Origin: Amphiduros pacificus | Lineage: Eukaryota; Annelida; Polychaeta; Phyllodocida; Hesionidae | Assembly (NCBI GenBank): GCA_949316495.1 | Contig: OX439008.1 | Location: 8,708,001-8,772,000 of the forward strand | Length of the DNA stretch: 64,000 nt | Direction: 5' to 3' | In this document: positions 1 to 10,374 of the stretch, one piece after another | Numbering within the stretch: the stretch's first letter is position 1 | How the letters are laid out: each line of letters opens with the position of its first letter | The notes under the pieces: generated by a model | Seen by the model: the letters and a program-made list of their open reading frames with translations, nothing else | The model's database searches: none | What the model was told of the DNA's origin: nothing | Program-made: the position numbers and the translations under genes

Positions 1-654
1 TTTCTTAACACTCTAATCATATTTAATAAGAATGTTCTTTCTTCAATGGCTGATGGCGCATGCGTCTCTTCAAATAATAAACATAAAGAAATTATTTAAC
101 AGTTTAGCATCGTTAGGATGAAGAGAACCGATTAGTATATCTTGGAAACTGATATTATCAGAATTTAGACCTGACACTTAAATGTGGATACTATGATATT
201 TATAAAGTAGTTGGATGAAATCTTTATCGTGGCCAGGTGACGATGTTTATTTATTGACCTGTCACATTCCATCGTTCACGTGAGTAAGGGCCGCCATGTC
301 TGTACACAAGACCTCACTGTAACCCTTTGCTTGTCATCAGCAATTTGGTTCCAGATCGGGGCCTCAGAGTTTCTTTATGAGCACATTTGGCAGCGGGATA
401 TCGGATAGATGCTCCCTGCCGCAGGCAATCCTGCTCCTTCCCCTGAGGGATTCTATGATGGTAAACAAATCCTATGATAAGAAGTGAACATAACAGTTAG
501 CTCTAATGAACATTTCTTTCTTCATGAGCACGTCCTGCTCGTCAACTGATATGGCCATTACTGAGTGAACCATCTTCAGATATAGACCAACGCACAATAT
601 GTCTGCAGAAAAGACATCTGTATATCTTTTCCTTTTTCGCCATTCATTTGTAGA
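1..654. other. Unique AT-rich DNA, nothing recognised
   Basis: No coding region, RNA gene or repeat could be supported here. The only open frames are short and have no recognisable motif. The stretch ends where the 43-bp minisatellite begins. Confidence 0.5.
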
Positions 655-2091
655 GAGCTTTAGGAGCATGTCATTCTAACTGACCCCAGGTGATATACAG
701 CTTTAGGAGCATGTCATACTGACTGTCCCCAGGTGGTATACAGCTTTAGGAGCATGCCATACTGACTGACCCCAGGTGGTATACAGCTTTAGGAGCATGT
801 CATACTGACTGACGCCAGGTGGTATACAGCTTTAGGAACATGCCATTCTAACTGACCCCAGGTGATATACAGCTTTAGGAACATGCCATACTGACTGACC
901 CCAGGTGGGATACAACTTTAGGAACATGCCATACTGACTGACGCCAGGTGGTATACAGCTTTAGGAGCATGCCATTCTGAGTGACCCCAGGTGATATACA
1001 ACTTTAGGAACATGCCATACTGACTGACGCCAGGTGATAATCAGCTTTAGGAGCATGCCATTCTAACTGACCCCAGGTGATATACAGCTTTAGGAGCATG
1101 CCATTCTGAGTGACCCCAGGTGGTATACAGCTTTAGGAACATGCCATACTGACTGACCCCAGGTGATATACAGCTTTAGGAACATGCCATTCTAACTGAC
1201 CCCAGGTGGTATACAGCTTTAGGAACATGCCATTCTAACTGACCCCAGGTGATATACAACTTTAGGAACATGCCATACTGACTGACCCCAGGTGATATAC
1301 AGCTTTAGGAACATGTCATTCTAACTGACCCCAGGTGGTATACAACTTTAGGAGCATGTCATACTGACTGACCCCAGGTGATATACAGCTTTAGGAACAT
1401 GCCATTCAGACTGACCCCAGGTGATATACAGCTTTAGGAACATGCCATACTGACTGACCCCAGGTGATATACAGCTTTAGGAGCATGCCATTCTAACTGA
1501 CCCCAGGTGATATACAGCTTTGGGAGCATGCCATTCTAACTGACCCCAGGTGGTATACAACTTTAGGAGCATGCCATACTAACTGACCCCAGGTGGTATA
1601 CAACTTTAGGAGCATGCCATACTAACTGGCCCCAGGTGGTATACAGCTTTAGGAGCATGTCATACTGACTGACGCCAGGTGGTATACAACTTTAGGAGCA
1701 TGTCATACTGACTGACGCCAGGTGGTATACAGCTTTAGGAGCATGCCATACTGACTGACGCCAGGTGATATACAGCTTTAGGAGCATGTCATACTGACTG
1801 ACCCCAGGTGGTATACAGCTTTAGGAGCATGCCATACTGACTGACCCCAGGTGATATACAGCTTTAGGAACATGCCATACTGACTGACCCCAGGTGATAT
1901 ACAGCTTTAGGAACATGCCATACTGACTGACCCCAGGTGATATACAGCTTTAGGAACATGCCATACTGACTGACCCCAGGTGGTATACAGCTTTAGGAAC
2001 ATGCCATACTGACTGACCCCAGGTGGTATACAGCTTTAGGAGTATGCCATACTGACTGACCCCAGGTGGTATACAGCTTTAGGAACATGCC
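655..2091. repeat. 43-bp minisatellite, about 33 copies
   Basis: A head-to-tail repeat with a 43-bp period, for example from 661 to 704. Each unit holds the core 'ctttaggaRcatg' followed by 'ctgaccccaggtg'. Copies differ at a few recurring positions (gtc/gcc, ttctaa/tactga, gcatg/acatg, cccc/cgcc). The variants are interspersed, as expected from repeated unequal exchange. I see no coding potential and no function. Confidence 0.95.
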
Positions 2092-2290
2092 ACTGCTGTA
2101 TATATCTATAGTAACTTGTGATGCTGACAGACTCCTCGAGGCATAAATATTTAGTAACTTGCCATACTCAGTGGAATATTTATGCTATTTTTTTTCTTAT
2201 GCTGACTGGTAATCAGTGGTTTAAACCTTTGAATGTATGGAAACTTGTCATCTATAGTATCATGCTATCAGATAGTCATGCTGTTTGGAG

Positions 2291-2650
2291 GTCATGGGAG
2301 CTGGTATTTACATAGGCTTGTAGTCATGGGGGGGTGGTGCACCTGGTTACAATGCGTGCTGGTATTCATTGCAGCTAATAGTCATGGGAGCTGGTATTTA
2401 CGTAGGCTTGTAGTCATGGGGGGTTGGTGCACCTGGTTGCATTGCGTGCTGGTATTCATTGCAGCTAATAGTCATGGGAGCTGGCAGTCATGCGAACAGG
2501 GCAGTCATGGAAATTTGCAGTCATGGGATTTGTCATGTCAGTTTGTAGTCATGGGATTTGTCATGTCAGTTTGTAGTCATGGGTGCTGGTAGTTGGTGCA
2601 GCTGGTAGTCATGGGAGTTGCCAGTCATGGGAACAGACAGTCATGGAAGT
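2291..2650. repeat. 90-bp duplication plus degenerate gtcatggg repeats
   Basis: The motif gtcatgggagctgg recurs at 2291, 2381 and 2471, giving a 90-bp tandem duplication of just over two copies. Shorter gtcatgg-containing repeats follow to about 2650. The open frame over this stretch exists because the 90-bp period is a multiple of three. I see no protein family in it. Confidence 0.8.
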
Positions 2651-2749
2651 CATTGAATTTACAAATAAAAATGGTTATAGAAGAGGGACAGATATATTTG
2701 GTATGGACAGATATATTTTGTATTTTGTATTGTTTATATATTTTAGTAG

Positions 2750-2882
2750 GTTGTCATGTCAAGGACCTGCGACATGACAATTCAGTGAGGCAGCACTATA
2801 TCTGCTACAAGTAAGTCTCATCACGAAATGACTGAAATAATGTTGAAAGTGATGTAAAACCCCAAACAAACACAATCTTTTT
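2750..2882 (+). mobile_element. SINE family B, 3' fragment
   Basis: This holds the hairpin tgtcatgtc...gacatgaca around 'aaggacctgcg', followed by a tail ending tgttgaaagtgatgtaaaac and cccaaacaaacac. The same hairpin is found reversed at about 43745-43790, and a related form at 22110-22160 within a longer copy with a tRNA-like head. The tail, with the shape 'gaaag-g-taaaaccccaaac', is a common SINE 3' end in marine invertebrates (recalled, not searched). The copy lacks the tRNA-like head and is 5' truncated. Confidence 0.65.
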
Positions 2883-3495
2883 TTTTTATTTTCTTTTAAC
2901 ATTATTTATTTATTTATTTATTTTGCTTTCTATTGTGTTTTGCTGTCTGTTTTCTTAATTTTATCCCTCTTGCTTAAAAGAGTAACCTCTGAGCAGACAT
3001 ACTGAATGCTGCATTTAGCTGCTGGACTTCTACAATACATCATAGGTACATGAATAAAAAACTATGTAAAGTGGCATATCATCCAGCATAGATAAAACAA
3101 CAAAAACAAGACCGGCTGGATCATAAAATATTGCTTTCGTTCTTTTCCGTTTCAGGATTACATATATTGGTACAAACAATATCTTCATTTGATGTCTTGA
3201 AAGTGTTGGAGGTTTTTTAAGCCCCATTGGCAAAGTACAAAGAATAGACCTGCAATGTCCCTTAGATGTGATTGTAATAAATGTTTTGGCATTCATCCAG
3301 ATGGGAGGCGCCATCCAACATATGTAGATCTCGTTCAGGTCGAGATCTCGACGATGTTTATGGTCAGACGTTATGGACACAAAAACATTTTACGACATTG
3401 GATGCTCTACGTGATAATTGGGTAATATTGTTGTTGTTTCAGTTGCTCCTAGTAAGAAAACAAAGTGGTTATTGCAACAAATTTAACAGACAATC
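2883..3495. other. Unique DNA with an ATTT microsatellite, left flank of the foldback
   Basis: A T-rich run and an (attt)n stretch at about 2903-2930 follow the SINE tail. The rest up to the target duplication of the giant foldback has only short frames without recognisable motifs. Confidence 0.5.
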
Positions 3496-3504
3496 TTTGT
3501 TTCC
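3496..3504 (+). repeat. Target site duplication, left copy (9 bp)
   Basis: The nonamer tttgtttcc abuts the outer base of the left terminal inverted repeat. It is repeated exactly at 19283-19291 directly outside the right terminus. Nine-base duplications are characteristic of Mutator-like transposases and of Drosophila foldback (FB) elements. Polintons usually make 6 bp. Confidence 0.9.
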
Positions 3505-3720
3505 ACGAGCGTGAAGTTCATTTGATATTTGATATTTGATATTTGACGTTTTTTTCAAAGTATGCCTCCAAGTATATATCTATACACACTTATAGGATAT
3601 GGGTCAAAACAGGATATAAAAGGATATATACCCTGTCAAAAGCGGATATATCATTTTTATTCGCAATAAATCCAATTTTTATACATTTATAACTTAGAAA
3701 TGTTTTTTAAATGATCTCAA
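3505..3720 (+). repeat. Left terminal inverted repeat, unique outer part
   Basis: It begins acgagcgtgaagttcattt, then has three copies of the 8-mer tgatattt, then AT-rich unique sequence up to the first satellite unit. Its reverse complement is found at 19067-19282 with no difference that I could see by eye. Such identity implies recent movement or recent conversion between the arms. Confidence 0.9.
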
Positions 3721-6700
3721 AGACTTTTGATTGACTAATGGGGCCTTAGACATACTTGGTAGACATGTCTAGATTACGTCTAGCCCCCTCAATATGAGAG
3801 CATAAATCTGAGTTCAATGGAATAGCCCTTTTTCCCTAGCAAAGTCAATATATTCGACCTACTGACTGGTATGAGGTTGGGGAGGGGGGGGAGAGTACTA
3901 AAAGGACTTTTGATTGACTAATGGGGCCTTAGACATACTTGGTAGACATGTCTAGATTACGTCTAGCCCCCTCAATATGAGAGCATAAATCTGAGTTCAA
4001 TGGAATAGCCCTTTTCCCCTGGCAAAGTCAATATATTCGACCTACTGACTGGTATGAGGTTGGGGAGGGGGGGAGAGTACTAAAAGGACTTTTGATTGAC
4101 TAATGGGGCCTTAGACATACTTGGTAGACATGTCTAGATTACGTCTAGCCCCCTCAATATGAGAGCATAAATCTGAGTTCAATGGAATAGCCCTTTTCCC
4201 CTGGCAAAGTCAATATATTCGACCTACTGACTGGTATGAGGTTGGGGAGGGGGTGAGAGTACTAAAAAGACTTTTGATTGATTAATGGGGCCTTACACAT
4301 ACTTGGTAGACATGTCTAGATTATGTCTAGCCCCCTCAATATGAGAGCATAAATCTGAGTTCAATGGAATAGCCCTTTTCCCCTGACAAAGTCAATATAT
4401 TCGACCTACTGACTGGTATGAGATTGGGGAGGAGGGATGGAGAGTACTAAAAGGACTTTTGATTGACTAATGGGGCCTTAGACATACTTGGTAGACATGT
4501 CTAGATTATGTCTAGCCCCCTCAATATGAGAGCATAAATCTGAGTTCAATGGAATAGCCCTTTTCCCCTGACAAAGTCCATATATTCGACCTACTGACTG
4601 GTATGAGGTTGGGGAGGAGGGATGGAGAGTACTAAAAGGACTTTTGATTGACTAATGGGGCCTTAGACATACTTGGTAGACATGTCTAGATTACGTCTAG
4701 CCCCCTCAATATGAGAGCATAAATCTGAGTTCAATGGAATAGCCCTTTTTCCCTGGCAAAGTCAATATATTCGACCTACTGACTGGTATGAGGTTGGGGA
4801 GGGGGGGAGAGTACTAAAAGGACTTTTGATTGACTAATGGGGCCTTAGACATAATTGGTAGACATGTCTAGATTACGTCTAGCCCCCTCAATATGAGAGC
4901 ATAAATCTGAGTTCAATGGAATAGCCCTTTTCCCCTGGCAAAGTCAATATATTCGACCTACTGACTGGTATGAGGTTGGGGAGGGGGGAGAGTACTAAAA
5001 GGACTTTTGATTGACTAATGGGGCCTTAGACATACTTGGTAGACATGTCTAGATTACGTCTAGCCCCCTCAATATGAGAGCATAAATCTGAGTTCAATGG
5101 AATAGCCCTTTTTCCCTGGCAAAGTCAATATATTCGACCTACTGACTGGTATGAGGTTGGGGAGGGGGGGAGAGTACTAAAAGGACTTTTGATTGACTAA
5201 TGGGGCCTTAGACATACTTGGTAGACATGTCTAGATTACGTCTAGCCCCCTCAATATGAGAGCATAAATCTGAGTTCAATGGAATAGCCCTTTTTCCCTA
5301 GCAAAGTCAATATATTCGACCTACTGACTGGTATGAGGTTGGGGAGGGGGGGAGAGTACTAAAAGGACTTTTGATTGACTAATGGGGCCTTAGACATACT
5401 TGGTAGACATGTCTAGATTATGTCTAGCCCCCTCAATATGAGAGCATAAATCTGAGTTCAATGGAATAGCCCTTTTCCCCTGACAAAGTCAATATATTCG
5501 ACCTACTGACTGGTATGAGGTTGGGGAGGAGGGATGGAGAGTACTAAAAGGACTTTTGATTGACTAATGGGGCCTTAGACATACTTGGTAGACATGTCTA
5601 GATTATGTCTAGCCCCCTCAATATGAGAGCATAAATCTGAGTTCAATGGAATAGCCCTTTTCCCCTGGCAAAGTCAATATATTCGACCTACTGACTGGTA
5701 TGAGGTTGGGGAGGGGGGGAGAGTACTAAAAGGACTTTTGATTGACTAATGGGGCCTTAGACATACTTGGTAGACATGTCTAGATTACGTCTAGCCCCCT
5801 CAATATGAGAGCATAAATCTGAGTTCAATGGAATAGCCCTTTTTCCCTGGCAAAGTCAATATATTCGACCTACTGACTGGTATGAGGTTGGGGAGGGGGG
5901 GAGAGTACTAAAAGGACTTTTGATTGACTAATGGGGCCTTAGACATACTTGGTAGACATGTCTAGATTACGTCTAGCCCCCTCAATATGAGAGCATAAAT
6001 CTGAGTTCAATGGAATAGCCCTTTTTCCCTGGCAAAGTCAATATATTCGACCTACTGGCTGGTATGAGGTTGGGGAGGGGGGGAGAGTACTAAAAGGACT
6101 TTTGATTGACTAATGGGGCCTTAGACATACTTGGTAGACATGTCTAGATTACGTCTAGCCCTCTCAATATGAGAGCATAAATCTGAGTTCAATGGAATAG
6201 CCCTTTTTCCCTAGCAAAGTCAATATATTCGACCTACTGACTGGTATGAGGTTGGGGAGGAGGGATGGAGAGTACTAAAAGGACTTTTGATTGACTAATG
6301 GGGCCTTAAACATACTTGGTAGACATGTCTAGATTACGTCTAGCCCCCTCAATATGAGAGCATAAATCTGAGTTCAATGGAATAGCCCTTTTCCCCTGGC
6401 AAAGTCAATATATTCGACCTACTGACTGGTATGAGGTTGGGGAGGGGGGGAGAGTACTAAAAGGACTTTTGATTGACTAATGGGGCCTTAGACATACTTG
6501 GTAGACATGTCTAGATTATGTCTAGCCCCCTCAATATGAGAGCATAAATCTGAGTTCAATGGAATAGCCCTTTTCCCCTGGCAAAGTCAATATATTCGAC
6601 TTACTGACTGGTATGAGGTTGGGGAGGGGGGGAGAGTACTAAAAGGACTTTTGATTGACTAATGGGGCCTTAGACATACTTGGTAGACATGTCTAGATTA

Positions 6701-7293
6701 TGTCTAGCCCCCTCAATATGAGAGCATAAATCTGAGTTCAATGGAGTAGCCCTTTTCCCACGACAAAGTCAGTATATTCGACAAACTGACTGGTATGAGG
6801 TGGGGGGAGTACTAAAAAGACTTTTGATTGACTAATAGGGCCTTAGACATACTTGGTAGACATGTCTAGATTATGTCTAGCCCCCTTTATTTGAGAGCAT
6901 AAATCTGAGTTCAATGGAGTAGCCCTTTTCCCACGGCAAAGTCAGTATATTCGACCAACTGACTGGTATGAGGTTGGGGGAGTACTAAAAAGACTTTTGA
7001 TTGACTAATGGGGCCTTAAACATACTTGGTAGACATGTCTAGAATCTGTCTAGCCCCCTCAATATGAGAGCATAAATCTGAGTTCAATGGAATGGCCCTT
7101 TTTCCCTGACAGACTCAATATAATCTACCTTTTGACTGGTATGAGGTTAGGGAGGGGGGAAGAGTATAAAGACTTTTGATTGACTAATGGACCCTCAAAC
7201 ATACTTGGTAGACAAGTCTAGATTATGTCTAGCCCCCTCAATATGAGAGCATAAATCTGAGTTCAATGGAATAGCCCTTTTCCCCTGACAAAG
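3721..7293 (+). repeat. Left satellite arm, about 20 units of ~183 bp
   Basis: The units start around (a/g)gacttttgattgactaat at 3721, 3904, 4086, 4268, 4453, 4638 and so on to about 7169. Each has a cluster of tagacat/atgtcta motifs, the text 'gagagcataaatctgagtt', and a G-run before agtact. G-run variants (pure G, or ggaggagggatggag) are mixed along the array. The innermost four units (from about 6760) are more diverged and one or two are shorter. The array is cut at 7293 by LINE sequence. Confidence 0.95.
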
Positions 7294-7545
7294 TCAGTTT
7301 GCATTAAACACCTTCCATGTGAGAGGTAGTATTTTTAAGTCAATTCTGCAGGTAACAGGGAGCCAGTGAAGATTCCTTAGAGTCTCAGATATATGATCAT
7401 ACTTCCTTTTCATACTGACCAGTCCTGCAGCAGTATGTTGAAGAATTTGTAGTTTCTTAATCTCAACCTTTGGGAGACCCATTAAGAACCCATTTCCATA
7501 GTCTACGGTTGAAGTAACAAGTGAGTGAACCAGTACTTCAGCAGT
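7294..7545 (-). pseudogene. LINE ORF2 C-terminal tail after an in-frame stop
   Basis: It follows the RT frame directly in the same frame after one TAA. Text such as VHSLVTSTVDYGNGFL, KLQILQHTAAGLV and LRNLHWLPV is the conserved tail of CR1/L2-type ORF2 proteins ('LQ..Q..AA.LV...RKYDHI...L..LHWLPV'). It stops at LTWKVFNAN, where the LINE breaks off against satellite DNA. Confidence 0.8.
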
Positions 7546-9162
7546 TTAAGTATCCAGACAATTTCTTATGGAAGCAATATTCCTGATATGGTAGTAACCT
7601 TTCCTGAGTGTTTCCTTGATGTCGGCTTTCATGTCAAGTATTAAGTCGAGAAATACTCCGAGATTCTTAACTTTACATACTGGCTCAATATCAGTAAGAC
7701 CTATCCTTACCTTGTTGAAGGTTTCTCTGGATAATGAATAATCCCTGCCCAGATTACAGAGGAGCATTTCAGTTTTATTATCATTCAGCTTCCTTTTATT
7801 GACCTTAAGAAAGTTTCTGATGTCAGAAATACATGACTCTAGATTTGATTTTGCGAGAGTTGACTCTTGAGGATTTTTCTTATCAAATGAGATGTAAATT
7901 TGGGTATCATCTGCATAAATAAAATAGTTCAAACAATGTCTAGTGATGATATCAGAAAGTGGCGACATGTAGACCGTGAACAGAATTGGTCCAATAACTG
8001 AACCCTGGGGTACTCCATGCTTAATATTCAGCAAGCTAGACTTACTCAGTCCAACCTTAACATGCTGACGTCTTCCAGTTAAGTAGGATTCAATCCAACG
8101 TAGCGCCTTACCAGTAACCCTACATCTAGACTCAAGTCTTCTAAGCAGGATGTTATGATCAATGGTATCAAAGGCCCCAGATAAGTCAAGGAGAAGAAGG
8201 ATAACTGTCTTTCTATTGTCCAGATCACGCAAAATATCATTTTGAACCCTTAATAAAGCTGTCTCAGTACTATGATATTGTTTGTAAGCAGACTGGAAAC
8301 TATCAGTAAGGCCATTCCTTACTAGATGAGGAACAAGTTGGTTTGCAACGGCCCTTTCTGTTAGTTTAGAAATATAGGACAATATGGATACTGGTCTCAA
8401 ATTTGGTTTAATCAATTCTAGGCCCAGCTTTTTCAAAAGTGGTGTAATAAGAGCAATTTTCATATCATCTGTAACAGTGTGATCTAACAATGATTTGTTT
8501 ATTATAAGTGTTATGATAGGAAGTAATAAATCTAGTAAATCTAGTAATAACCAAGTAGGTACTGGGTCCAGATCACACGATTTATTAGACGATTTCTTGA
8601 CTAGTTGTATAACTTCAGGCTTCGCTAGCGCACAAAAGGAGTTAAGAGTAGGAATGCTATGCAGAGTGTGGTTGTCATTGTTTGTAGTGACCTCTGGCGG
8701 AGGGATAGTGCAGTTAGTATTACAGTCTAGATCCATGCGAATTTTCTCCACTTTTCCTAGAAAGAACTCATTAAATCTATTAGCCAAAGAAGTGGAGTCT
8801 GGGGAGGTGGGTAACGGAGAGTCCTTAGATTTATGGAGTAGTTTATCAATTAACATGAATAGTTTTTTAGGATTAGCTTTGTTATCAGTTATTAGTGTTT
8901 TGAAATAGCTGGAGTGTGATGATTTGAGTAGAGCATTGTATCTATTCCTATGTATACGATATGCATCCTTGTCAATAGAGAGACCTGATTTAGGCATTTT
9001 CCTCTCCAAACTCCTCTTCTTAGATCTCTCCTGTCTAATCTTATCATCCATCCATGGTGATGTATGTCTTTGAGTGACACACATTTCGGTATATGGTACA
9101 TGTTTATCTAGTATCTGCATCAGACTGCTGTTAAAAAACTGCACTAGATTTTGTATAGTCAT
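7546..9162 (-). CDS. LINE reverse transcriptase fragment (CR1/L2 group)
   Basis: A 538-codon open frame with the palm motifs in order: SAYKQYHSTETALL (about 291-304), LLDLSGAFDTIDH (324-336), GVPQGSVIGP (383-392) and the catalytic YADD (416-419). The aspartates of LLDLSGAFD and YADD are present, so the domain looks catalytically complete. It belongs to the jockey-superfamily type of ORF2 (CR1/L2/Rex1-like). This is judged from the SAYKQYHSTETALL and FDTIDHNILL texts, not from a search. The start used is only the first ATG after an upstream stop. The frame originally continued from the endonuclease at 9341-10080, from which a SINE now separates it. It acts in target-primed reverse transcription. 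It ends at a TAA after RNCLDT, beyond which the same frame reads a normal LINE C-terminus. This copy is not expected to be active. Confidence 0.9.
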   Translation of the reverse strand: MTIQNLVQFFNSSLMQILDKHVPYTEMCVTQRHTSPWMDDKIRQERSKKRSLERKMPKSGLSIDKDAYRIHRNRYNALLKSSHSSYFKTLITDNKANPKKLFMLIDKLLHKSKDSPLPTSPDSTSLANRFNEFFLGKVEKIRMDLDCNTNCTIPPPEVTTNNDNHTLHSIPTLNSFCALAKPEVIQLVKKSSNKSCDLDPVPTWLLLDLLDLLLPIITLIINKSLLDHTVTDDMKIALITPLLKKLGLELIKPNLRPVSILSYISKLTERAVANQLVPHLVRNGLTDSFQSAYKQYHSTETALLRVQNDILRDLDNRKTVILLLLDLSGAFDTIDHNILLRRLESRCRVTGKALRWIESYLTGRRQHVKVGLSKSSLLNIKHGVPQGSVIGPILFTVYMSPLSDIITRHCLNYFIYADDTQIYISFDKKNPQESTLAKSNLESCISDIRNFLKVNKRKLNDNKTEMLLCNLGRDYSLSRETFNKVRIGLTDIEPVCKVKNLGVFLDLILDMKADIKETLRKGYYHIRNIASIRNCLDT

Positions 9163-9186
9163 ATTAGAACAATCTTACGAGAAGGT

Positions 9187-9334
9187 TAAAAAAAAAAAAT
9201 GTAAAGCTGACATTTATATACCGCTGATACCAGACAATGTCTGCTCATAGCGGTTGATAGTAACTGGCCAGGATTCGAACCTAGAACCCCTGGATCTCAA
9301 GGCGAATACTCTACCAATTGAGCTATTTCGGCCA
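9187..9334 (-). mobile_element. tRNA-derived SINE, family A, inserted in the LINE
   Basis: Read on the minus strand, the head tggccgaaatagctcaattg contains an A box (tagctcaattggtagagt), and a B box (ggttcgaatcct) follows. The 5' TGGCC pairs with GGCCA after the B box, so the tRNA-like acceptor pairing is kept. A non-tRNA body follows (accgctatgagcagacattg ... tataaatgtcagctttac), then a T-rich tail. It is flanked by ggttaa at 9184-9189 and 9335-9340, a 6-bp target duplication. Its first codons (W P K stop) end the upstream endonuclease frame. A second copy lies at 38775-38920. Confidence 0.9.
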
Positions 9335-9340
9335 GGTTAA

Positions 9341-10080
9341 TTTAATATCCTCACGTATTTTTTCATAGTTTTTATATTTCCTAAATTTGATTTTCTTTCT
9401 TTGAGGTTTAGGTGATTCAAGATTGAAATCAATGATAATAATCTTATGGTCAGATATGTAGTCATCAACCTTACAACCTTTGAGATATCTATTACCCTCA
9501 AAAGAAATAACCAAATCTAATGTATTACCCAGTATATGAGTAGGTTCAGTTATCCGTTGGTTCATTTCGAAGGTAGATAAGATATCATTGAATTTAATAA
9601 CTTCTGGTCTATGTGGTTCATTTAGATGGAAGTTGTAATCACCCAGGAATACTACATCATTAGTAAAAGTGCAGTAGTGTGAAGTAATCTCCCTAAAATC
9701 GTCATAGAAGGACGTCATAGTATATCTATTTGCAGGTGATGGTTCAGGCCTATAGATAAGAACGAATGTGATTTTCTTACCATGTAAGAGTAGTTCCACT
9801 TCCATTAATTCCATAGTGGAGGGAGTAGGGGCAGTGTCCTTAATGGTATGTTCCTTCCGAAATAAGACACTCAGACCCCCTCCCCTACGATTTGGACGAG
9901 GGACTGATAGAAATTCAAGGTGTCCATTTTTCAATTTTTCAGTACAGTAATTATTTGAATTTTTCTGTAACCAGGTTTCAGTTATAAAAAGTGCATCAAG
10001 ATTCTCATTAATAAAATATTGTCTAAGCTCCAGAACCTTCTTTGAGATTGATTGGGCATTGCAAGATGCTATTTTAAAGT
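9341..10080 (-). CDS. LINE APE-type endonuclease domain
   Basis: This is the endonuclease half of the same LINE ORF2. The motifs in order are FKIASCNAQSIS (start of domain), LDALFITETWL (with the catalytic-site glutamate), VLIYRPEPSP, DVVFLGDYNFHL, THILGNTLDLVIS and YISDHKIIIIDF. These are the signature motifs of the apurinic/apyrimidinic-like endonuclease of CR1/L2/jockey LINEs, which nicks the genomic target to prime reverse transcription. The open frame starts further upstream (10735), but the residues before about 10370 belong to a DNA polymerase relic, so that long frame is an accidental fusion across an insertion junction. Downstream the frame runs into the SINE. Confidence 0.88.
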
Positions 10081-10374
10081 TCAGAGCACGACTTCTCCTA
10101 CTCCCCGATGATAGATTCAATCTACGAGTAGTAGTTACATTGTTCAGAGCGCCATCTATGCTAGCAGACGATATATTGGTCAGTGGCGGACATGAACGAT
10201 GTGTTTCGAGATGAGCCAAGTGTGGCCGAAGGCAGTTCGATGTGACGTCATCAGAAATGCTCATCCGGGTACCTTTAGTATAGGCCGGAGAGGATCGGTC
10301 GCCATCTTGTTTGTGTGCATATTTAGCAGTCAAAAAGTGTCTGACATAAATGTGTCTGGGCCTTAGGATTAAAT

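Larger units (their letters stand above)
7294..10372 (-). mobile_element. CR1/L2-group LINE (APE endonuclease + RT), interrupted by a SINE
   Basis: This is a non-LTR retrotransposon read on the minus strand: 5' region, an APE endonuclease at about 9350-10080, a reverse transcriptase in 7546-9162 and the C-terminal tail in 7294-7482. A family-B SINE is absent, but a tRNA-derived SINE of family A splits the reading frame at 9187-9334. An in-frame TAA at about 7546 separates the RT frame from the typical tail (FLMGLPKVEIKKLQ). A second in-frame TAA lies just downstream of the SINE. The 3' end is missing: the coding sequence stops in the tail and joins the satellite array directly. That is unusual, because LINE copies normally keep their 3' end, and it suggests a later deletion or recombination. 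The 5' end lies within the DNA polymerase relic. Confidence 0.85.

Noticed and set aside
3721-7293. CRISPR-like array
   Set aside because: The regular ~183-bp units are repeated over their full length with no unique spacers, in a eukaryotic context. It is a satellite.
8495-8908. 137-codon plus-strand frame and other frames opposite the LINE coding regions
   Set aside because: They are antisense shadows of the reverse transcriptase and endonuclease frames; the plus frames at 45261-45981 are the same.
9230-9334. Functional tRNA gene (also at 38775)
   Set aside because: The A and B boxes and some pairing are present, but the anticodon region is disordered and a SINE body and tail follow. The two copies share the body, so they are SINEs.
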